Shown here piece after piece: positions 54,869 through 61,443 of a stretch of 61,443 nucleotides of DNA. How positions within the stretch are numbered: position 1 is the first letter of the stretch; the number at the start of each line of letters is the position of its first letter. Made by a program: the position numbers and the translations under genes. Below the pieces are notes generated by a model that was not told where the DNA came from, ran no database searches, and saw nothing but the letters and a program-made list of their open reading frames with translations. This DNA comes from Bacillus sp. B1-b2 (GTDB lineage Bacteria > Bacillota > Bacilli > Bacillales > Cytobacillaceae): positions 1 to 61,443 of the forward strand of contig NZ_WEHU01000025.1 of NCBI RefSeq assembly GCF_009183415.1. The letters run 5' to 3'.

Positions 54869-56791
54869 TTGACTTTACTATCAAAACGACAAAAGGATAT
54901 ATTAATCCTATTATCAAAGTCAAAAGAGCCCGTTACTTCCAACTGGATGGCAAAGGAATTAGGCGTTAGTGACCGTACCATAAGAAATGAAATCAAAGTA
55001 ATGCAGGATAATCAAATAAATGGATCAATAGTGGAAATTGATTCTATTAGAGGGAAAGGGTATATGCTGAGAATAGTAGACTCTGAACGATTCTCTCATG
55101 CACTCTATGAGAAAACAGCAGAAGATAATACAATAGCAAATGATTTTGCTGATAAGGATGCTAGAGTTCTCTATATCCTAAAGCGTTTATTCTTAGAGAA
55201 GGGATTTATTAAACTAGAGAACTTCTCGGATGAGATGTATGTTTCTATGTCAACCCTTCAAAATGATCTGAAAATCGTGAAAGAGGTTCTAGATAAGTAT
55301 AAATTAAGATTAATAAATCGACCTCACTATGGATCAAAGGTAGAAGGCGATGAATATATGAAACGGTTATGTTTATCTAATCTACTATTAAATCGAAACC
55401 ATGAGACATTTCTTAAAGAAGACTCTTTACAATTAATTGATCCAGTCCTTTTAAAAAAATTGAAAGAAATTATTATTCATAAGGTCAATAAATACAAAAT
55501 GGATATATCTGACATCTCGCTAGAGAATTTAGCAACACACATAGCCATTGCTTGTAGAAGAATAAAAGAAGGCTTTGTGATGGAAGAATTAACAGAAGTA
55601 ATAGTAGACGATCATCCATTTGAAAAAATTGTAGCCAAAGAAATTATACATAAAATAGAAGGATTAACTGGACTAGTTTTCCCAGAAGCAGAAATTCATT
55701 ATATTATTGTGCATCTAGTAGGTACCAAATTGTTACATAAAAAAGAACTAGTGGAATTTGGAAAGTTTGATGAAGCAGGAACTATTATTAACAGGATGTT
55801 AGAGCGATTAAAGTCTGAATTAAATTGGGATTTTAGTCAGGATCGTGAATTTGTTCAAGCATTAACACTGCATATACGACCTGCAATGAATAGATTACGA
55901 AATAGAATGAACATCCGTAATCCACTATTACATGATATAAAGAAGAAATATCCAGCTGCATTTGAAGGTGCTATTATAGCGAGTAAGTGTATAGAAGAAT
56001 ATTTAGAAATAGAGGTCATTGAAGATGAGATTGCTTATATTTCTCTGCACATCGGGGTTGCACTTGAACGGATAAAGTTAGAAAAGAAAAAAAGAAAAAA
56101 AGTACTGATTGTTTGTGCTTCAGGGGTAGGTAGTGCTAGATTACTATACTATCGGTTGCAAAATTTATTTGATCAAGAATTAGAAATTGTAGATACCATT
56201 AATTATTATAATTTATCTTCTTACAATTTATCGTTTATTGATTTAATCATTAGTACTATTCCAATAACAGAAGAGATAGGGATACCCATACAAGTGGTTA
56301 ACACTTTTTTAGAAGATAAAGATATAAACTCCATTAAAAGTTATTTATCCATTTCTACACATAAGGTAGAGAATCATTTACATCCATCTAGAATCTTTCT
56401 TCAACAAGAATTACAATCAAAAGAGGGTATTATTCAATTTTTATGTGATGAATTATATAAGCAAGAGCTTGTACCAAAGAATTATGTAGACCTTGTATTA
56501 GAGAGAGAATCTATTGCACCTACTAGTTATGGAAATTTAGTAGCAGTTCCTCATCCAATGGTGCCAGTGACAGAAGAGACATTTTGGACAGTATGTACAT
56601 TAACAAGTCCTGTACAGTGGCATGATCAACAGATGGTTCAATTTGTTTGTTTGCTAAATATTAAAGAAGGTACTCAAACAGAGTTAGATGGTATGTTTAA
56701 GAAATTGATTTCCATTATTGAGAATAAGACAATTGTCCAAAAAATTATTAAAAGTAAAAATGCTAATGAGTTAATAGACTTATTAACTTAA
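54869..56791 (+). CDS. LicR/BglG-type PTS regulation domain activator
   Basis: A 640-residue multidomain activator, the same size as B. subtilis LicR (about 641). Order: helix-turn-helix near the N-terminus (MAKELGVSDRTIRNEIKVM), a second Mga-like HTH, PRD1 with H224 and H282, PRD2 with H335 and H394, a IIB-like domain with C416 (VLIVCASGVGSARLL) and a IIA-like domain with H562 (AVPHPM). HPr-His-P activates, and IIA/IIB-mediated phosphorylation inhibits when substrate is absent. I prefer the TTG at 54869, 9 nt after GGGGAG, over an ATG at 54833. It probably controls the PTS operon upstream. Confidence 0.93.
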   Translation: MTLLSKRQKDILILLSKSKEPVTSNWMAKELGVSDRTIRNEIKVMQDNQINGSIVEIDSIRGKGYMLRIVDSERFSHALYEKTAEDNTIANDFADKDARVLYILKRLFLEKGFIKLENFSDEMYVSMSTLQNDLKIVKEVLDKYKLRLINRPHYGSKVEGDEYMKRLCLSNLLLNRNHETFLKEDSLQLIDPVLLKKLKEIIIHKVNKYKMDISDISLENLATHIAIACRRIKEGFVMEELTEVIVDDHPFEKIVAKEIIHKIEGLTGLVFPEAEIHYIIVHLVGTKLLHKKELVEFGKFDEAGTIINRMLERLKSELNWDFSQDREFVQALTLHIRPAMNRLRNRMNIRNPLLHDIKKKYPAAFEGAIIASKCIEEYLEIEVIEDEIAYISLHIGVALERIKLEKKKRKKVLIVCASGVGSARLLYYRLQNLFDQELEIVDTINYYNLSSYNLSFIDLIISTIPITEEIGIPIQVVNTFLEDKDINSIKSYLSISTHKVENHLHPSRIFLQQELQSKEGIIQFLCDELYKQELVPKNYVDLVLERESIAPTSYGNLVAVPHPMVPVTEETFWTVCTLTSPVQWHDQQMVQFVCLLNIKEGTQTELDGMFKKLISIIENKTIVQKIIKSKNANELIDLLT

Positions 56792-56967
56792 TAACAAAAA
56801 TAGAATCTAATTTAATACTAGAAAATGAGTAGATGATGTGGTTGATTTATCTAAAAAGTTCCGTTGGCATAGGAAAATATTCATGTTAAACATGATAGTG
56901 AAATCCCTTACTATAAGGATAGTTCAGTAGAATTTATTTATATTTCCTTGTAGAAAGGCGGAAAAGC

Positions 56968-57240
56968 ATGGATCATTTGTTTTCATTTTTTGGATACATT
57001 GCCTCCATTTTAACAACCTTATCATTTTTACCTCAAGCAATTAAGACAATTAAGGAAAGAAACACGGACGGTATTTCCTTATTAATGTACACTATGTTCA
57101 CTTTAGGTGTATTTTTATGGGCAATCTATGGATTTTATATTCAGGATATCGCAATACTTCTTGGGAATTCAGTTACTCTATTATTTGCTTTGACTATTTT
57201 GAGTGTGAAAATTAAAAATATGAAAAGGGAAACATATTAG
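56968..57240 (+). CDS. SemiSWEET sugar transporter
   Basis: A 90-residue membrane protein with three helices, at about 6-24, 38-58 and 62-80, the bacterial half-size form of SWEET transporters. The PQ motif SFLPQAIKTIKERNTDGIS near residues 19-37 and the middle-helix GVFLWAIYG segment fit the family. SemiSWEETs dimerise and carry sugars by facilitated diffusion. The start follows AAAGGCGG. Its place among beta-glucoside genes suggests sugar uptake or efflux balance. Confidence 0.92.
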   Translation: MDHLFSFFGYIASILTTLSFLPQAIKTIKERNTDGISLLMYTMFTLGVFLWAIYGFYIQDIAILLGNSVTLLFALTILSVKIKNMKRETY

Positions 57241-57511
57241 TTTTACGTTTATTATCCATGTAATAAATGAATAAAAATTGTGCATCCTTGTCCGAATGAT
57301 GACCTTTCTTTACTATGTTTAAATTGTATTAGGAAAAGAATAGATATCAAGAAATATTATAAATTAAAATTTTGTTCGGTGTTAATATCATTGTAATAGC
57401 TAGAAGTAGTGCTTGAATTAGTAGTTAAAACACAGTGAATTTTCGAATGATTGGTTTTAAATATTTCTGATATTGATGTAAAAACTAATTAAATAATGAA
57501 TAATAAATAAT

Positions 57512-57545
57512 AAAAAGCTAGTGTGAAAACACTAGCTTTTTCACT
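57512..57545 (+). terminator. Terminator downstream of the SemiSWEET gene
   Basis: AAAGCTAGTGT-GAAA-ACACTAGCTTT with a GAAA tetraloop, then TTCAC. It lies 270 bp after the SemiSWEET stop. Confidence 0.88.
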
Positions 57546-57620
57546 TTGTTGAAAAAGGATTATGTCTATTCTAATCCGAATAATTTATGTGGCATTAGTA
57601 TGTCGAGAACTTGCATAGGA

Positions 57621-57720
57621 ATGGGGAGATGATTTCCGTTACAGGTGTTCCTGCCCATGGCCTGCAGGGTCTCAGCTGTCTCGTAGCTCCCACAGAAGTT
57701 TCACCCCTGGAACGTAGATC
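57621..57720 (-). repeat. Dispersed Bacillus repeat, copy 3 (most complete)
   Basis: Read on the minus strand it contains TGTGGGAGCTACGAGACAGC, GAGACCCTGCAGG and CTGTAACGGAAATCATC, the order of the widespread Bacillaceae intergenic repeat. The last 30 bases are nearly identical to copy 1 at 10208-10240. Confidence 0.75.
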
Positions 57721-57928
57721 ATCTGGATAAAAATTCTATTTGATCTTTCTAAATTACTTTTGCTTCAAGCTGACCCCTTTTTGATCCAATTTATGTTTAG
57801 TGACTTAGAAGAACAATCATAATGCTAGAGAGAATAGTTAATAAAGTTTAATGGCTACATAGGAATAATGTAATCAATTCATGAAAGTAAAGATAGAATT
57901 TCTGCTAGTAATAAAAGCTAAAAAAGCT

Positions 57929-57962
57929 TATACTATTATTAAATTTGTACCAATAAATTTAA
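57929..57962 (+). promoter_or_regulatory. -10 element and palindrome upstream of the GH1 gene
   Basis: TATACT (57929-57934) is followed at once by TTAAATTT-GTACCAAT-AAATTTAA (57939-57962), a perfect 8-bp inverted repeat with a TTGTACCAA core. A GntR/HutC-type operator here would block transcription; the GntR regulator at 59488 is the likely ligand-controlled partner. Confidence 0.55.
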
Positions 57963-57996
57963 TTTATAACTATATATTTTTATCGGAGGTTTAGTA

Positions 57997-59406
57997 ATGC
58001 GATTTCCACACGATTTTTTATTTGGCGCAGCATCTGCTTCTTATCAAGTAGAGGGAGCATGGAATGAAGATGGAAAAGGGAAAACAAATTGGGACGTTTT
58101 CTCTAAAATTCCAGGAAAAACATTCGAAGGAACTACTGGAGACATTGCAATTGACCATTATCATCGATACAAAGAAGATGTGAAATTGATGGCAGAAATG
58201 GGGTTAGAATCTTACCGATTTTCTGTGTCTTGGGCACGGATTTTTCCAGACGGTGATGGTGAAGTTAATGAAAAAGGTTTAGAATTTTATAATAATCTTA
58301 TAGATGAATGTCTAAAATATGCTATTGTTCCCTTTGTAACCTTGTATCATTGGGATTTGCCTTTACCTCTTGAAGAGGATGGAGGATGGACGAATAAACG
58401 TACAGCGGAAGCATTCGTTAAATATGCAGAAACATGCTTTAAATCATTTGGGGATCGTGTAAAACATTGGATTACATTTAATGAAACAGTAATGTTTTGT
58501 GGGTTAGGATACTTAAAAGGAGCTCATCCACCTGGTATTCAAAATGATCCTAAGAAATATTTCCAAGCTACTCATTATGTGTTTTATGCTCATGCGAAAG
58601 CAGTCGGAGTGTATAAATCATTAAAGCAATATGGGGAAATTGGTATTACTCATGTTTTCTTGCCTGCATATAGTGTGGATAATCAAGTAGATAATAGATT
58701 AGCTGCTCATCATGCGAATGAATATGAAACTTTTTGGTACTATGACCCAATCTTAAAAGGAGAATACCCTCATTATGTTGTAGAGCAATTAGAGGATAAA
58801 GGCTGGACTCCTACTTGGACAGAAGAAGAATTAGATATGTTAAGGAGAAATGCTGTAAACAATGACTTCATTGGGCTAAACTATTACCAGCCAATTAGGG
58901 TGGAAAGAATACAAGACAGTAATGTTCAAATAGAGCATTCTAGAGAAACCTCTACACTAGCTCCTGGTAATCCTTCTTTTGATGGGTATTATCGAACGGT
59001 AAAAATGGAAGATAAGACCTATACAAAATGGGGGTGGGAAATCTCACCTCAAGGATTTTTGGATGGTTTGCATATGTTGAAAGAGCGTTATGGGGATATA
59101 AAAATGTATGTAACTGAAAATGGTCTTGGTGATGAAGATCCAATAATGGATGGAGAAATTGTAGATGTTCCAAGGATTAAATATATTGAGGAGCACTTAA
59201 AAGTGGTGAAGCGTGCCATCCAAGAAGGTATCAATTTAAAAGGATACTATGCATGGTCTGTGATTGATTTATTAAGCTGGCTAAATGGCTATAAAAAGCA
59301 ATATGGTTTTATTTATGTGGATCACAAAGATAATTTGAATCGAAAGAAGAAGCTTTCGTTCCATTGGTATAAACATATCATTGAAACGAGGGGGGAAGAA
59401 CTGTAA
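57997..59406 (+). CDS. GH1 6-phospho-beta-glucosidase
   Basis: A 469-residue glycoside hydrolase family 1 enzyme. The acid/base glutamate is E163 in TFNETV and the nucleophile E374 in YVTENG. The phosphate-binding triad of 6-phospho-glycosidases is kept with the exact spacing: S427, K434 and Y436 in SWLNGYKKQYGF, where non-phospho beta-glucosidases have Glu/Trp. It should split the phosphorylated beta-glucoside made by a PTS, such as the one at 51.6-54.5 kb. The start follows CGGAGG. It is followed by a terminator and a GntR gene. Confidence 0.93.
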   Translation: MRFPHDFLFGAASASYQVEGAWNEDGKGKTNWDVFSKIPGKTFEGTTGDIAIDHYHRYKEDVKLMAEMGLESYRFSVSWARIFPDGDGEVNEKGLEFYNNLIDECLKYAIVPFVTLYHWDLPLPLEEDGGWTNKRTAEAFVKYAETCFKSFGDRVKHWITFNETVMFCGLGYLKGAHPPGIQNDPKKYFQATHYVFYAHAKAVGVYKSLKQYGEIGITHVFLPAYSVDNQVDNRLAAHHANEYETFWYYDPILKGEYPHYVVEQLEDKGWTPTWTEEELDMLRRNAVNNDFIGLNYYQPIRVERIQDSNVQIEHSRETSTLAPGNPSFDGYYRTVKMEDKTYTKWGWEISPQGFLDGLHMLKERYGDIKMYVTENGLGDEDPIMDGEIVDVPRIKYIEEHLKVVKRAIQEGINLKGYYAWSVIDLLSWLNGYKKQYGFIYVDHKDNLNRKKKLSFHWYKHIIETRGEEL

Positions 59407-59411
59407 TATGT

Positions 59412-59448
59412 ATAAAACCTCTTGAATTACTTCAAGGGGTTTTTGTGT
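59412..59448 (+). terminator. Terminator after the GH1 gene
   Basis: AAAACCTCTTGAA pairs with TTCAAGGGGTTTT, with G.U, then TGTG. It lies only 80 bp before the GntR gene. Confidence 0.88.
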
Positions 59449-59487
59449 ATAATATAACCATTAATTACTATTGAATAGGGAGATTAT

Positions 59488-60195
59488 ATGGCTGCAAAAT
59501 ATAAAGAAATGGCAGATCAGCTTGAAAGAGAAATAAGAGAAGGAAAATATAACAGGACAAAAAAACTACCAACAGAGGATGAATTGATTAAAACGTTCGC
59601 AGTGAGCAGAAATACAGTTCGTAAAGCAATAACTCAGCTTGTGAATCGTGGATATATCTATCAGGTACAAGGAAGTGGGATGTTTTTACGAGAAGATTCT
59701 ATAACAGACTATGTAAATTTAGGTAGTCTAAGAGGATTAACCAAAGATTTACTATCAAGTACTATTGAAACAAAGATATTGGAGCTAAAAGTAATAGAAG
59801 CTGACGATGATAAGGCAAATAAATTACGATGTGCAGTTGGAACACAACTATATTTTGTAAAACGTCTTCGTATTGTAGATAAAGAACCGTTTTCTATTGA
59901 GGTAAGTTATTTTAATAAAGATATAGTGCCGTATTTAAGTGAAGAGATTGCGAAGAACTCAATTTATAGTTATCTAATAGATGACTTGAGATTACAGATT
60001 GGATTTGCAGATAAGGTGATTTTTTGTGAGAAAATAGATGAAGAAACTGCAAGCGTACTAAGTATTAGTCCAAATGATCCCTCATTAATCATAGAAAATA
60101 CGGTCTGTTTAGTAAAAGGTACCATTTTTGAAATATCTCAATCTATATTTCACTATCAAAAGGCTAAATTATTGAATCGAATTAATTTTAAATAA
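59488..60195 (+). CDS. GntR-family (HutC subfamily) regulator with UTRA domain
   Basis: A 235-residue regulator. The N-terminal winged helix has KLPTEDELIKTFAVSRNTVRKA near residue 25-45 and the wing GYIYQVQGSGMFL; a UTRA ligand domain with LYFVKRLRIVDKEPFSIEVSY near 120 follows. UTRA proteins usually sense a sugar phosphate or related metabolite. As the gene follows the 6-phospho-beta-glucosidase, it probably represses that enzyme and responds to a phosphorylated beta-glucoside. Confidence 0.93.
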   Translation: MAAKYKEMADQLEREIREGKYNRTKKLPTEDELIKTFAVSRNTVRKAITQLVNRGYIYQVQGSGMFLREDSITDYVNLGSLRGLTKDLLSSTIETKILELKVIEADDDKANKLRCAVGTQLYFVKRLRIVDKEPFSIEVSYFNKDIVPYLSEEIAKNSIYSYLIDDLRLQIGFADKVIFCEKIDEETASVLSISPNDPSLIIENTVCLVKGTIFEISQSIFHYQKAKLLNRINFK

Positions 60196-60801
60196 AAGAA
60201 TAATTCTTTATAAAAAGCTTTGTAAGTTGTATAGACATACACAGCTCTTAACTAAGTTATAACACTATTTTGAAAATATAAAGGAGGATATAATTCATTC
60301 CACTTCTTATTAAATCAGTAATATACAAAGCATTTATAATTTATGTATAAGTATTTCAAGGTAGGAGGCATAGTCTGATTATCTGTTACTGTTGTCCAGC
60401 TAGATAAGGTTTCCATAGATGGTAATATAGATGTGATTAAATGTATGGATGATAGAACTTGTGGTATGAAACCACAAGTTTTTTTATTACATCTATGTTA
60501 CAATCTAACTGTATACACGCATATATCTAGCTACGTTTATAACATAGACAAAAATTATAGTTATATGGGAAACGAAGTTTGGATGTGAACCGTTATGGAG
60601 AGAATTTTTGTATCAGGTTTATTAGCATATAAATAGTAATAATAGAATCTAGTAAATTAGATAAGTGGTTTTGGATGGACATAGTAAGTTTATATTCCAC
60701 AGACTATTCGAAAAATAAATAAGGTTACGAAGAGATGAATCTAGAAGGAAATAAGGCTTGCACATATATAAAGAGATATATTTAATTAGTGGGTGAAATT
60801 C
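60196..60801. other. Intergenic region with orphan terminator
   Basis: About 600 bp without a supported gene. It holds two good ribosome-site-like strings (AAGGAGG near 60283 and TAGGAGG near 60363) not followed by a usable start and frame, then a terminator at 60457-60486. A short frame at 60595, MERIFVSGLLAYK, is not credible alone. The area looks like a decayed gene or an unrecognised small RNA. Confidence 0.4.
60457..60486 (+). terminator. Orphan terminator
   Basis: AACTTGTGGT-ATGA-ACCACAAGTT followed by TTTTTTT. It lies 260 bp after the GntR stop, so it ends either that gene's long 3' region or a separate small transcript. Confidence 0.88.
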
Positions 60802-61326
60802 TTGATTATTGGGTTATTCGTTGCCATTATTGGAATTATTCCGATGGTTTTGGCAATTAGTGTTAGGAAAATATATAATCAATCTGAAGTATCATATGCT
60901 TTGTTGTTATATATGCTAGCTATCAGTTTGTGGCAACTGGATGTAGCGATATTATATTTTGATGGCATCTTTTCAAAAGAGACAGTATTTTGGGTATTTA
61001 AAATTCTTCGTATGGGTCCGACATTTATGATACCAATTGTTTTTTATCTTGCATATGTACTAATAAAAAAACATACTACCAATATAAAAAACAAAGCCAT
61101 TTATAGATATTTGATTTCTATTTTTAATAAAAAGGTTTTAAGCTTTTTAATTATTTGGAGTACACTTATTTATATTATTAATATGACAGGGTTTGGCATT
61201 GTTGGATTGGAAGAAATAGAGATTCCTAGTATTGGGTCTGCATACTATTATCCGCAATATGGTCCACTTCATATTTTATATATTTTTCATACGGGTAGTT
61301 TTCTTTTATTTGTTATTTTACACTAG
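60802..61326 (+). CDS. Truncated multi-span membrane protein, sensor-kinase N-terminus-like
   Basis: About 174 residues with five or six hydrophobic helices at roughly 3-20, 30-50, 65-90, 108-130 and 155-174. The layout (paired helices, cytosolic basic loop, YYYPQYGPLHILY segment) resembles the N-terminal 7TM region of sensor histidine kinases. The frame stops at 61326 inside a helix. A one-base shift near the end would add FYTSVALK before a stop, which suggests a frameshifted or truncated pseudogene. No kinase domain is in the remaining 117 bp. I favour the TTG at 60802 behind GGGTGA; a GTG at 60793 is possible. Confidence 0.6.
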   Translation: MIIGLFVAIIGIIPMVLAISVRKIYNQSEVSYALLLYMLAISLWQLDVAILYFDGIFSKETVFWVFKILRMGPTFMIPIVFYLAYVLIKKHTTNIKNKAIYRYLISIFNKKVLSFLIIWSTLIYIINMTGFGIVGLEEIEIPSIGSAYYYPQYGPLHILYIFHTGSFLLFVILH

Positions 61327-61443
61327 CGTCGCATTAAAATAACGTATCACACTTAATTAATCTAAATTTTCTGCATTCTATCCATTACACAAAAAAATCC
61401 TTTATAATGGTCTGGTGGTAGTAACCTATCCAAATCCAATATA

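Larger units (their letters stand above)
57241..57996. other. Long gene-free spacer
   Basis: A 756-bp AT-rich stretch with a strong terminator (57512-57545), a dispersed repeat copy (57621-57720, minus) and the promoter-operator of the GH1 gene near 57930-57962. No coding frame was supported between these. Confidence 0.6.

Overview
This AT-rich window has the gene content and order of a low-GC, spore-forming-type Firmicute of the family Bacillaceae. The order csbA-uvrB-uvrA-yvlBCD-hprK-lgt-ppaX-yvoF-hisZGDBHAF(IE)-TPR-trxB-nudix-rapZ-yvcK-whiA-crh-clpP-tRNA-cggR-gapA-pgk-tpiA-gpmI-eno-secG-est-rnr-smpB-ssrA is the classical Bacillus chromosomal backbone. The genus cannot be fixed from the sequence alone.

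Layout. Positions 1-2.6 kb hold a truncated IS1182-type transposase, an HD-GYP protein and an RsbR/STAS-type protein. 2.6-41.4 kb is the conserved backbone: nucleotide excision repair behind a LexA box, envelope-stress yvl genes, HPr kinase and phosphatase, prolipoprotein transfer, a complete histidine operon interrupted by a decayed dispersed repeat, the rapZ-yvcK-whiA-crh regulatory block, clpP behind a CtsR operator, the cggR glycolytic operon behind a CggR operator, and the secG-est-rnr-smpB-ssrA trans-translation block. 41.5-61.4 kb is accessory: a homing-endonuclease fragment, a DUF1349 protein, a transsulfuration enzyme gene broken by one stop codon, an MBL hydrolase, a TetR regulator divergent from an ABC-2/YhgE-like membrane protein, an ArsR regulator, a DMT exporter, an AAA ATPase, a Cof phosphatase, a beta-glucoside/cellobiose PTS operon with two cre sites and a LicR-type regulator, a SemiSWEET transporter, a 6-phospho-beta-glucosidase with a GntR/UTRA regulator, and a truncated multi-membrane-span protein at the right edge.

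The most striking item is ssrA. The tmRNA gene is split by a 274-nt group I intron in the T-loop (41157-41430). Exon joining restores a perfect T-arm and a 359-nt tmRNA. A 7-bp P1 helix with the expected U.G wobble lies exactly at the 5' splice site. About 80 bp downstream, on the other strand, sits a 60-codon LAGLIDADG homing-endonuclease fragment that still has its ribosome binding site. Ribosome rescue in this strain would therefore depend on self-splicing.

The genes form several linked circuits. HprK, Crh and the cre sites belong to CcpA carbon control, which should act on the PTS operon near 52 kb. CggR links fructose-1,6-bisphosphate to the glycolytic operon. The PTS imports and phosphorylates a beta-glucoside and the GH1 enzyme at 58 kb would hydrolyse it. 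SmpB, tmRNA, RNase R and ClpP form the trans-translation and clean-up route. Decay is visible: two reading frames interrupted by single in-frame TAA codons, three degenerate copies of a dispersed repeat, and truncated genes at both edges.
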